A stretch of DNA of 64,000 bases from Fidelibacterota bacterium (GTDB lineage: Bacteria > Fidelibacterota > Marinisomatia > Marinisomatales > TCS55): contig SCKN01000003.1 in the NCBI GenBank assembly GCA_004124385.1, positions 38,501 through 102,500 on the forward strand, given 5' to 3'. The position numbers were made by a program, and so were the translations under genes. Every line of letters begins with the position of its first letter. Position 1 is the stretch's first letter. Below are positions 55,873 to 64,000 of this stretch, piece after piece. The notes beneath the pieces are model-generated. The model was not told the DNA's origin. It saw only the letters and a list, made by a program, of their open reading frames with translations, and ran no database searches.

Positions 55873-58713
55873 ATGAAGTTAACAAAATATATTTCTTTAA
55901 TCATTTTGTCATTCACCCTTGCTTGGGGTCATAATGTGACAAAAATGAAGAGTCAGCAAATATTAAAATCCAACATTGATAGTCAAAATGAAAATATAAC
56001 ACAATTTGCTCGATCAATGGATAGTCGAACGGATACAGTAACCATCTTTTTTGATGATATGGAAGGCGGTACTGACGATTGGACATTTGAAACAGGTTGG
56101 GGAGAAACATCCACCAGTTACAGCAGCCCCTCCACGAGTTTGAATATAGATGATGATAATTATGATACTGAAAGTGCTATAATATCACCTGTAATTACAT
56201 TACCTGAAGTGGCTGAAAATGAACTGATCAAATTCAATTTTGACTTATGGTGCGATTTCCCAGACTCAGATGGTGATGGAGATAATTATCTTGAAGATTA
56301 CTATCGGGTTGAAGTTGCTAATCTTGATAATTTACCTACTTATTTTCATACGTCTTCTAATGATGCTTATAGCGGTAATTCCTGGTGGTGTGCAGATCAA
56401 AATGTTGGCGGTTATAGTGATGCTTGGCTACAATTTTTAGATACGCCCTCAATTTCAATTCCTGCAGGTGGTGGTTCTTTATCCACTCAATTAAAATGGG
56501 GTATTGAAGCTTATGCCGGAGCATCAGTTGCCGGAACGTGTACCAACGGCTGGGATGCAGCAAATGTACGAATTTCGACGAATGGTGGCTCAACATGGGA
56601 ATTATTGACAGGCGATGATGCCTATGATTTCACTGATGGTTATGGCTGGATATATAATGATGAGACATATTATAATTGTCAGGATCTGGCCGCAGGATGG
56701 GGCAATGTAGTCGACTGGCATTTAGTCACATTCGATCTGAATGCATATGCAGGTCTAGATGTTATAATCCGCTTTGGTTTTGGCTCTGATCCGGCTTTGA
56801 GTACAGCTGATGAACCGGCCATAGATGGTTTTCGCATTGATGACGTTTCAGTAACAGATGCCAGTGGCAATGTTCTTTTCACTGATAATGCTGATGATCA
56901 AGTACTCATGACCCCTACCAATGGATTTGACGTACAGTGGGATATTGTTTTTTATGATTATGGCGATGATTCACGTCCTGGTGGTGCCAATGTTGGCTGG
57001 CAGACTTATATGCCCGGAGATCCGTTTAATAATAATATTCAACTTGATTTAACACCTCATGCAGGTGATGATGTGCAATTTCGGATTACGGCTAGAATCG
57101 ATGATAATGATGATGGTGGAAATGGCAGTGGTTTATTCATTGATGATTTTCATGTATGGTCCGTTTCATTTGAAGAATCAATACCTGAAGTCACAAATCT
57201 TAATGTTGAGCCCGGAGATACGGAGATGCATTTAACATGGGATGCATTGAATACGGACTTTGATGGAGAAATTGCTTACGACAATGATAATTTTACAGGG
57301 TATGCAATTGGTGGCGTTGCCGGATGGGCTGGCTCATATTTTGATATGCCTTTTGGAGTGAATAGCGTTACAGTGAATTCAGTAAAGATTTTCGCTAATG
57401 ATAATTACGCAATTGATATTGCCGGTTTTTCGATTTCAGCTGGTGTTCCAAACAGTACGCCTGATTATACGACTTCACAAAGTATTGTTGCAGGTTCTTG
57501 GAATGAATTTTCTGTAAACGGCTGGACATTTGATGGCGACTTTGTAATCGCTACGTCTATTGCTGACGGTATTTATATGGCTTTAGATAATTCAGCTGTC
57601 CCCAGCGGACATGCTTGGATTAGTACCGGTGGTGTATGGCAAGAGTATAATGGAAGCGCAACTTTGGATGATGGAGAATGGATGATCCGTGCCAATGTAA
57701 CTGTTGAAGGCGATGGTGATTACACATTCAATGTTTACCGTAGTTCTGAAGGCTCTGAATATTCACTTATGTTTAATGGCCAAGGAATTGAAGCAGCAGA
57801 ATATATAGATATTCTTGTAATGAACGATACAGAGTACTGTTATAAAGTAACGGCATTATATGATGGCAATGAAGGTCCTGAATCCAGTGCTGCTTGCGGC
57901 ACTCCCGAAGCCCAAACTATACACGAAATTGCATATGATGATGGAGGTGCTGAAACAAGTACAAATGTTGGCAGTGGGAATTATATGGCTGTAAAAGTGA
58001 CACCCGTTAATTATCCATCTGAACTAAAACGAGTTAAGTTTTATGTACCGACAGGTTCCCCTGGAATTTGTGCTGTACGTGTGTGGGATAACGATGGAAC
58101 TGATGGGCTCCCAGGTACAGAATGGACGCCTTCTGGAGGCGTGATTATGCAGCTTGCTCAAGGTTGGAATGTGAAGGATGTATCTATTTTAAATATTCAA
58201 ATCTTTTCTGGAGATTTTTATGTTGGTTGGGAAGAAACATCTAATTCACCTCCCATTGGTATTGACCTTACTGACCCGGATTTTCGCAGTTATATAAACG
58301 TTGATGGCTCACCTCCGGTTGGAACGAATGGAGTATGGGCTGCATTACCTTTGGACGGTGATTTTATGGTTCGCGTAGATGTGGATTCAGGTGTATTGGC
58401 AATTGATGATGACTTATATGATGTGATTCCGGAAAAATTCACATTACATCAGAATTATCCCAATCCGTTTAATCCGGTAACGAATATTGATTTGGAATTG
58501 CCGGAATTTGCCAAAACACATTTGGCTATATTTGACATTACCGGACGTGAAGTCATAACACTTATCAATAATGAAAACCTGAATGCAGGTCATTATCGTT
58601 ACCAAGTGAATGCTAACGGTTTACCTTCAGGAATGTATTTTTACAGAATGGTGGCTATATCTACTTCGGGCAATAAATACACAGATACAAAAAAACTGGT
58701 CTTACTTAAATAG
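55873..58713 (+). CDS. Exported multidomain adhesin-like protein with T9SS sorting domain
   Basis: 946 residues from the ATG at 55873, chosen for the AGGAAGG ribosome site and signal peptide ending LAWG. Two MAM/choice-of-anchor-J-like beta domains: one about 45-220 (FFDDMEGGTDDWTFETGWGE) and one about 220-440, with FRIDDVSV and FIDDFHVWSV repeats. FN3-like modules follow (about 445-690; VTNLNVEPGDTEMHLTWDA), then a beta domain with KVTPVNYPSELKRVKFYV. The sorting domain starts at YPNPFNPVTNID and ends KKLVLLK. No catalytic motif is seen; adhesion or binding is the likely role. Confidence 0.82.
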   Translation: MKLTKYISLIILSFTLAWGHNVTKMKSQQILKSNIDSQNENITQFARSMDSRTDTVTIFFDDMEGGTDDWTFETGWGETSTSYSSPSTSLNIDDDNYDTESAIISPVITLPEVAENELIKFNFDLWCDFPDSDGDGDNYLEDYYRVEVANLDNLPTYFHTSSNDAYSGNSWWCADQNVGGYSDAWLQFLDTPSISIPAGGGSLSTQLKWGIEAYAGASVAGTCTNGWDAANVRISTNGGSTWELLTGDDAYDFTDGYGWIYNDETYYNCQDLAAGWGNVVDWHLVTFDLNAYAGLDVIIRFGFGSDPALSTADEPAIDGFRIDDVSVTDASGNVLFTDNADDQVLMTPTNGFDVQWDIVFYDYGDDSRPGGANVGWQTYMPGDPFNNNIQLDLTPHAGDDVQFRITARIDDNDDGGNGSGLFIDDFHVWSVSFEESIPEVTNLNVEPGDTEMHLTWDALNTDFDGEIAYDNDNFTGYAIGGVAGWAGSYFDMPFGVNSVTVNSVKIFANDNYAIDIAGFSISAGVPNSTPDYTTSQSIVAGSWNEFSVNGWTFDGDFVIATSIADGIYMALDNSAVPSGHAWISTGGVWQEYNGSATLDDGEWMIRANVTVEGDGDYTFNVYRSSEGSEYSLMFNGQGIEAAEYIDILVMNDTEYCYKVTALYDGNEGPESSAACGTPEAQTIHEIAYDDGGAETSTNVGSGNYMAVKVTPVNYPSELKRVKFYVPTGSPGICAVRVWDNDGTDGLPGTEWTPSGGVIMQLAQGWNVKDVSILNIQIFSGDFYVGWEETSNSPPIGIDLTDPDFRSYINVDGSPPVGTNGVWAALPLDGDFMVRVDVDSGVLAIDDDLYDVIPEKFTLHQNYPNPFNPVTNIDLELPEFAKTHLAIFDITGREVITLINNENLNAGHYRYQVNANGLPSGMYFYRMVAISTSGNKYTDTKKLVLLK

Positions 58714-58723
58714 ACTCTCAATC

Positions 58724-58750
58724 AAGGGCGTCCTTTTGGACGCCCTTTTT
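58724..58750 (+). terminator. Intrinsic terminator
   Basis: AAGGGCGTCC and GGACGCCCTT form a perfect ten-pair stem around TTTT, followed by TTT. It ends transcription of the adhesin-like gene. Confidence 0.92.
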
Positions 58751-58765
58751 AATAAATACATATAA

Positions 58766-60631
58766 ATGAAAAATAGTTACAAAAAATTAATCCTTTTCAG
58801 TTTCCCATGGATGCTGTGTGCAAATTCTATTACCATTACTCCAGATACACTTACTGCTTCAATTCAATATGGAGAAATAACAACGGAAACTATTACAATT
58901 ACCAATAGCAATAATTTCCCAGTGAATTTGGACATTAGTATTCTAGAGCAGTCACCTCCCAATCCTGCGCCATTATTTGATGCAGACCGTTTTGAACCTG
59001 ACAATGAAAATAATCGCCAAGAAATGGTAACAGATATTCAGTATCTGGATGAATATGGAAATTGGGTAGATGGTATTCGTTGTGGAACAGCGCCAACTCA
59101 AGAAGGTATTTTATCATTTGTGCAGAGTTCAATTGAAAATAATAATAACCAAAATCGATCGAGTCGAAATTTGGTAAATATCCAAGTGGCATGGCATGTG
59201 TTATACGCAAGCAATGGTGCTGGGAATATTTCCAATGATATGATTATGGGCCAAATTGATGTCTTCAATGATGCCTATGCACCGTATGATATATTCTTTA
59301 CGCTTGTGAGTGTGGATTATACGATGAATGATAATTGGTATAACGATATGGATCAATATGAGAGCACGTATAAACAGCAATTATATATTGACCCGATTCA
59401 TCATTTGAATATTTATTCGGGCAATATGCCGGGATTGCTAGGTTGGTCATACCTGCCGTATCAATGGGCTGAAGGCAGTTACATGCATGGAGTGTGTATA
59501 CTTCATTCATCATTGCCTGGTGGAACATCGTATCCTTATAATGCCGGCGATTCAGCTACCCACGAAGTGGGTCATTACTTGGGCTTGGATCATACCTTCA
59601 GGAACGGCTGCAGTGTAAATAACGATTATGTGGATGATACGCCTCAGGAAAATGATGGCAATAATATTTACAGCTGTAACAATACAGATACCTGTCCTAA
59701 CGATCCTGGCATGGATCCAGTTCATAATTATATGACTTACACCGATGATGCCTGTTTAAATCAATTTTCAAATGGACAAGGTGAACGAATGGAAGATATG
59801 ATTGCTACCTACCGTCCTGGTTTGTTAGAGAATCCTGTATCGCCGGGGTGGATTTATACTACAGTTAATGTCATTCAAGTTCCTGCAAACGGATCGGTCG
59901 ATTTCGATATTACGTTTGATGGCACTACCTTGGTCGGTGGCGATTATGCAGCAAATATTTATTTTGAAGAATCGACTCTGGATACGACTGTATTACTACC
60001 ATCATTTTTGAACATCATGGGAATAACCAACTTGGAATTGAGTTTTGAGTCCATAATAGATTCATTGTACCCTAATGAATTTTCTAACAATTTTTTGGAA
60101 ATGACATATTCAGGTTCCGATCCTTTATTGTATCAATTTGATAGTGAAATTGATTGGGTAACAATTCTTGGTGGAGATGGCAGTTTGGAGAATGGAGAGT
60201 CTCAATTCATTACGTTCAATTTCAATAGTTTGTTCATGGCTCCCGGGGAATATGAAGGCGATGTTATTTTGAACACAAATATGGGATCATTACCCATTCC
60301 TCTATTGATGGTAATCATGGAACCATTAGGAGTTGCTGATGGTGTTGTTCCTATGAAATTTGCTGTAAGTGATAATTATCCTAACCCTTTCAATCCATCA
60401 ACTCGAATTACAATTTCAATTCCAGATCGTTCGAAGGTTTCCGCAATAGTGTTTGATTTGAGTGGATGTAAAATTGTTACATTGCTCAATTCTACACTTG
60501 AAACAGGTGTGTATGATTTAACATGGCTAGGGAAAAATGATTTGGGCAATCCTGTTTCAGCTGGCGTATATATTTTGCGAGTAGATGCTGGAAAATTTCA
60601 CAATAACCAAAAAATGATTTACTTAAAGTAA
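58766..60631 (+). CDS. Exported M43 (pappalysin-like) metalloprotease with T9SS sorting domain, copy A
   Basis: 621 residues with a signal peptide of about 20. The zinc site HEVGHYLGLDH near residue 265 and the Met-turn HNYMTY near 320 identify an M43 metzincin; DDTPQE and the CPNDPG cysteines are also typical. Before it is a short beta domain (about 20-70), after it a second (about 370-520). The sorting domain starts YPNPFNPSTRIT and ends KMIYLK. It is followed after nine bases by a paralogue, with which it shares domain order. Confidence 0.9.
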   Translation: MKNSYKKLILFSFPWMLCANSITITPDTLTASIQYGEITTETITITNSNNFPVNLDISILEQSPPNPAPLFDADRFEPDNENNRQEMVTDIQYLDEYGNWVDGIRCGTAPTQEGILSFVQSSIENNNNQNRSSRNLVNIQVAWHVLYASNGAGNISNDMIMGQIDVFNDAYAPYDIFFTLVSVDYTMNDNWYNDMDQYESTYKQQLYIDPIHHLNIYSGNMPGLLGWSYLPYQWAEGSYMHGVCILHSSLPGGTSYPYNAGDSATHEVGHYLGLDHTFRNGCSVNNDYVDDTPQENDGNNIYSCNNTDTCPNDPGMDPVHNYMTYTDDACLNQFSNGQGERMEDMIATYRPGLLENPVSPGWIYTTVNVIQVPANGSVDFDITFDGTTLVGGDYAANIYFEESTLDTTVLLPSFLNIMGITNLELSFESIIDSLYPNEFSNNFLEMTYSGSDPLLYQFDSEIDWVTILGGDGSLENGESQFITFNFNSLFMAPGEYEGDVILNTNMGSLPIPLLMVIMEPLGVADGVVPMKFAVSDNYPNPFNPSTRITISIPDRSKVSAIVFDLSGCKIVTLLNSTLETGVYDLTWLGKNDLGNPVSAGVYILRVDAGKFHNNQKMIYLK

Positions 60632-60640
60632 TTAAATAAT

Positions 60641-62779
60641 ATGAAAAAAATATTTATATACTTATTAATTGTATTCGCAGGCTTTGTCTTTGCGGATGAT
60701 ATTGAAGTTTCCCAAGATACATTATTGCAAAACTTGATTTATGGTGAAACAGCTGATCGTATTTTAACCTTCACAAATAATACATCTAATGATGTGGATT
60801 TAACGATTACCTTGGTAGACCAAACATGGATTCCACTCGTGGGGCGATTTTCAGTTCCAGAAGATATTCAACTCCCTGATGTAGCGATTGAATTTGGATT
60901 GGGTAATGATTTGATTTGTGGTACGCCTGATCCGAATCCGGAAGATTTGTTGGTCACAATCGATCAAGTTGAACGTTGGTTAGAAAGGCAAGGACGCAGT
61001 TCCCGCAATATTGTTAATGTAAAAATCGCATGGCATGTGATACATCAAGACAACAGTGTTGGTAATTTGTCTGATCAGCAAATTGCCCAGCAGGTAACAT
61101 GGCTGAATAATACCCTTGCTGATCATGATTTTATTTTTACACTGGATATCATTGACCGTACAGTGAACAATGACTGGTTTAATGATATGTACGATACATA
61201 TGATGCTGTAGCAAAACAGGCTCTGAATATTGATTCGTTTCATTATTTAAATGTTTATACTTCAAATATTTTTATTGATGGAGTAGCCGGCTATGCTTAT
61301 ATGCCTAATTCATGGTCAGAAGGCAGTTATATGCACGGTATTGTTCTTGATTACCGGACCCTACCCTATGCTGGTGGTTACGATGGTGATGTAGCAGTAC
61401 ATGAAATAGGTCATTATTTAGGCTTGCATCATACGTTTCTAGGAAATTGTACAACCGGTAACGATGGTGTAGATGATACACCAGCGCACCATGATGATTA
61501 CCTGTGGCAATGCAATGGCAACTTGGACAGCTGCCCGACTATGCCGGGGAATGATCCAGTCCATAATTATATGACCTATACAAGTGACGGCTGTACCTGG
61601 GAGTTTACTCCGGGTCAAAAGGATAGGATGCAGGCCATGGTGGCGACATATCGACCAGGTTTACTTGAAAATCCCGTCGCACCGGTATGGATGACCACCG
61701 AAAATGAAACAATCACTGTTCCAGCGAATGGTAATCTGGATGTCACCATTAACTTTGATGCTACAGCCACATACGGTGGCACCTATTATGGTGACGCTAT
61801 TTTCACAGTTGAAACACCAGATATTTCCATCACAGTTTCAGCTACATTGAATATTACCGGCTTTCCTGAAATTGGTTTAAATGTGACAACTGTTACATTT
61901 GACGATACATATATCAATGACACCTCATCCGTTTTATTAGAAATAACAAATGTTGGTTCGGATGATTTAGAAATCAGCAGCTTTGATTTTGATAATGATT
62001 ATTTCTTTACGAATGAATCTGATCTAGAATTAAATCCAGGTGAATCTACAGAAATAACATTATTATTTATCCCAGACTCAGTTGGTCAATTTAGTGGCTC
62101 CCTGACAATTAACTCAAATGACAACAATGATCCAATTATTGCAATCTCTTTAAATGGTACCGGAGAAGTATCCCCTTTATTATTGTCATTTTCTTCACTT
62201 TCAGATACACTAGATGCGAATACTGTATCTTCACATGTGTTATCTCTAACTAATTCAAGCAATGAAATAATAGATTATACACTTAGTCATGATATCGATT
62301 GGTTAACGATTAATAATGAAAGTGGGTCTATATCAACCAATTCAAATGCGTTGGTTCAGTTCAATATCAGCACTCTGTTTATGAATTATGGTGAATACAC
62401 CGGGACAGTGTATGTTGCAACAAACGTTGGACAGTTTGATATTGACGTTAATATTCTTGTAGCTGCATTGGCTATTGGGGATGACATAAATGGTATACCG
62501 CTATCATTTAAGGTTCATAAAAATTTCCCCAATCCGTTTAATCCAACGACTAAAGTACATATTGATATTCCCGAAAAAGGGCATTTGCAAGTAGTAGTTC
62601 ATGATATATACGGTCGATTGATAAGAACATTAATGGATTCAGATGTTGAGCCGGGATTTAGCCGTGTAATATGGAATGGAAAAAATAGATTAGGTGTTAG
62701 GGTTGCTTCGGGCGTATATATACTAAGTGTACGCTTAAACAACCAGCAATATTCACAAAAGATGTTATTGGTGAAATAA
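60641..62779 (+). CDS. Exported M43 metalloprotease with Ig-like domain and T9SS sorting domain, copy B
   Basis: 712 residues, signal peptide of about 18. The zinc site HEIGHYLGLHH near residue 253, the disulfide-rich CTTGNDGVDDTPAHHDD and Met-turn HNYMTYTSDGC match copy A. Between protease and tail it has an extra choice-of-anchor-D/ASPM-SPD-2-Hydin-like Ig domain (about 410-505; ITNVGSDDLEIS, SLNGTG), absent from copy A. The sorting domain is FPNPFNPTTKVH to KMLLVK. It arose by tandem duplication with copy A and later domain gain or loss. Confidence 0.9.
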   Translation: MKKIFIYLLIVFAGFVFADDIEVSQDTLLQNLIYGETADRILTFTNNTSNDVDLTITLVDQTWIPLVGRFSVPEDIQLPDVAIEFGLGNDLICGTPDPNPEDLLVTIDQVERWLERQGRSSRNIVNVKIAWHVIHQDNSVGNLSDQQIAQQVTWLNNTLADHDFIFTLDIIDRTVNNDWFNDMYDTYDAVAKQALNIDSFHYLNVYTSNIFIDGVAGYAYMPNSWSEGSYMHGIVLDYRTLPYAGGYDGDVAVHEIGHYLGLHHTFLGNCTTGNDGVDDTPAHHDDYLWQCNGNLDSCPTMPGNDPVHNYMTYTSDGCTWEFTPGQKDRMQAMVATYRPGLLENPVAPVWMTTENETITVPANGNLDVTINFDATATYGGTYYGDAIFTVETPDISITVSATLNITGFPEIGLNVTTVTFDDTYINDTSSVLLEITNVGSDDLEISSFDFDNDYFFTNESDLELNPGESTEITLLFIPDSVGQFSGSLTINSNDNNDPIIAISLNGTGEVSPLLLSFSSLSDTLDANTVSSHVLSLTNSSNEIIDYTLSHDIDWLTINNESGSISTNSNALVQFNISTLFMNYGEYTGTVYVATNVGQFDIDVNILVAALAIGDDINGIPLSFKVHKNFPNPFNPTTKVHIDIPEKGHLQVVVHDIYGRLIRTLMDSDVEPGFSRVIWNGKNRLGVRVASGVYILSVRLNNQQYSQKMLLVK

Positions 62780-62814
62780 AGCTTTTACCGTAACTTTCCC
62801 ATTAGGAGATAAAA

Positions 62815-63768
62815 ATGAAAAGATTATTAATATTATTATCGCTATGTGTAGGATTTGCCCAAGCGTTGGATTGCCCGGCAGATTCTTCATATCACACAGA
62901 CAATCGAACCCTTCTGCCTGATGGGACTCCAAACCCCAACTATGGACAGATGATTGCCACAGGCATTTGTGCGTGTATTGGTTTTGAAGTAACTCTTTCG
63001 GGTTCGTCTGATGATTCAACAGTGACACTTATTTTCAAAATGGTGGATAATGAAGCTATCCGAGGTATACAATTAGATGTTTATCATGATGCCGGCTCTG
63101 ATCTTGTTTATGGAGACGAAGGTGTTGTATATAAAGGTGAAAAACTTGAAAATGTGTTTGATGAATACGGTGACCCTGTTACTAGTTCAAATGCCATGCA
63201 GTTATTGAGCAATGAAATTAATGACCATGTTAAAGTGATGGCATATAGTACAAACCGAACCCAGACAGCTGGCGATGGTGTAGAAGGTACTTTGTTTCAA
63301 ATTACGTATAAAGCACCCAATGGCCATGAAGGCCTTCCAGCGACGATTACGTTCTGGCTGGATGGCGTAAGGCTGCCAGGTACATCCATGGCGCCGGATT
63401 TATTGGATGTCTCATGCAGTTATCCTGATGTAAATAATGCTGTAACCTTTAATACATCTGAAATGGGTATTGGGGATGATCCGTTACCAACGGCTTTCAG
63501 CTTGGCTCAAAATTATCCAAATCCATTCAATCCCACGACTCGCATATCATTTGACTTACCGGAACAAGCACTTACAAAATTGGTTGTGTATAATATATTA
63601 GGTCAACAAGTGAGTGTACTTACGAATAGACATATGAGCGCAGGGCATCATGTGTTTGATTGGAATGGACAGGATGCCAGTGGGAATTCGGTTGCATCAG
63701 GTGTTTATTTTTATGAGCTTCGAGCCGGTGATTTTGTTGCTAAGAAAAAGATGCTTTTGCTGCGCTAA
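62815..63768 (+). CDS. Exported cohesin-like-domain protein with T9SS sorting domain
   Basis: 317 residues, ATG preceded by AGGAG and followed by a signal peptide ending AQA. Residues about 55-200 form a single beta domain with IRGIQLDVYHDAG near its start and LFQITYKAP later, the pattern of a cohesin-like (carbohydrate-binding-type) jellyroll. The sorting domain runs from YPNPFNPTTRISF to KMLLLR. If a real cohesin, it could bind dockerin-like calcium loops such as those of the deiminase at 30301 (inference). Confidence 0.78.
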   Translation: MKRLLILLSLCVGFAQALDCPADSSYHTDNRTLLPDGTPNPNYGQMIATGICACIGFEVTLSGSSDDSTVTLIFKMVDNEAIRGIQLDVYHDAGSDLVYGDEGVVYKGEKLENVFDEYGDPVTSSNAMQLLSNEINDHVKVMAYSTNRTQTAGDGVEGTLFQITYKAPNGHEGLPATITFWLDGVRLPGTSMAPDLLDVSCSYPDVNNAVTFNTSEMGIGDDPLPTAFSLAQNYPNPFNPTTRISFDLPEQALTKLVVYNILGQQVSVLTNRHMSAGHHVFDWNGQDASGNSVASGVYFYELRAGDFVAKKKMLLLR

Positions 63769-63797
63769 TTCAGTTTATTATAACAAAATTCTTTCTA

Positions 63798-63833
63798 AAT
63801 TCCCCTGTCCTTGAGGTCAGGGGAATTTTTTTT
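63798..63833 (+). terminator. Intrinsic terminator
   Basis: AATTCCCCTG and CAGGGGAATT pair perfectly around TCCTTGAGGT, followed by TTTTTT. It lies 29 bases after the stop of the cohesin-like gene and directly abuts the ATG of the next gene. Confidence 0.92.
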
Positions 63834-64000
63834 ATGCGAATAAAAAACATATTATTAATTGGATTAATTGTCTCCTCATTAGTGAGTCAGGACCAATATC
63901 GATCGGTCCGGCAAGCACAGGATGATTGGGGAGATTACACCAAATTTCAAAAACATGAACTGCTCTCATTTTGTGATTTCCTTATTAATGAAGGTTTTCA
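63834..64000 (+). CDS. Exported protein of unknown function, 3' truncated
   Basis: Open from ATG 63834 to the window end (55 residues). The N-terminus is a signal peptide (MRIKNILLIGLIVSSLVSQ) with probable cleavage near Ser18. The mature part, DQYRSVRQAQDDWGDYTKF, is polar and helix-prone and matches no family I recognise. The ATG abuts the preceding terminator, so its promoter position is unclear unless transcripts read through. Confidence 0.6.
   Translation, partial: MRIKNILLIGLIVSSLVSQDQYRSVRQAQDDWGDYTKFQKHELLSFCDFLINEGF

Overview
The window looks like chromosomal DNA of an uncultivated marine member of the FCB group, most likely Candidatus Marinimicrobia (SAR406); Ignavibacteria or Calditrichota are not excluded. 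The reasons are the AT-rich coding style and the many exported proteins ending in a type IX secretion (T9SS) sorting domain (core YPNPFNP, ending K-[LIM]-[VL]-L-x-[KR]). A PorV/PorQ family gene is also present in two copies. This assignment is inference; no rRNA or tRNA gene was seen.

Layout. (1) 1-3562: the end of an OsmC-type peroxidase, then a non-oxidative pentose phosphate operon rpe-tkt-rpiB. (2) 3557-6857: a compact array that reads as three integron gene cassettes without an integrase. Four attC-like hairpins flank three minus-strand genes: an endonuclease/exonuclease/phosphatase, a PD40 lipoprotein and a CxxC-x17-CxxC zinc protein. Each interval is bounded by perfectly complementary 7-mers. 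(3) 6975-18030: a molybdenum island. It holds mobA, a ferredoxin-NrfD fusion, a large molybdopterin oxidoreductase and the cofactor genes moaA, moaC-moaB fusion, moeA, moeB-like, moaD and moaE, with a TauE/SafE exporter among them. It is followed by an SLC13-type anion carrier, a double Usp protein, an FMN-dependent glutamate synthase-like enzyme and a PuuD-like membrane protein. A quinone-linked cytoplasmic sulfur-oxyanion enzyme is the most natural reading, but the substrate is not proven.

(4) 23062-29070: a DMT exporter, then an oxidative-stress unit (small zinc protein, perR with a perfect palindromic operator, katG), a VKOR-like protein and a glycosyltransferase. (5) 29268-33796: a SPOR protein, a peptidyl-arginine-deiminase-like enzyme with dockerin repeats, an M20 peptidase and a membrane protein. 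(6) 34835-37881: tig-clpP-clpX. ClpP carries Asn in place of the catalytic Asp, and ClpX lacks the N-terminal zinc-binding domain.

(7) 37883-64000: a secretion-rich region. It holds an M6 protease, a BNR-repeat protein and an apparently translationally coupled operon: lipoprotein, TonB-dependent receptor, cargo X1, PorV copy 1, cargo X2, PorV copy 2. Further T9SS cargo follows, including two tandem M43 metalloproteases. The two PorV genes are nearly identical while the cargo genes beside them have diverged. X1 and X2 share an unusual C-terminal tail ending GKFAVVR.

The strongest candidates for something undescribed are the integrase-less cassette array, the coupled cargo-PorV pairs, and the altered ClpXP pair.
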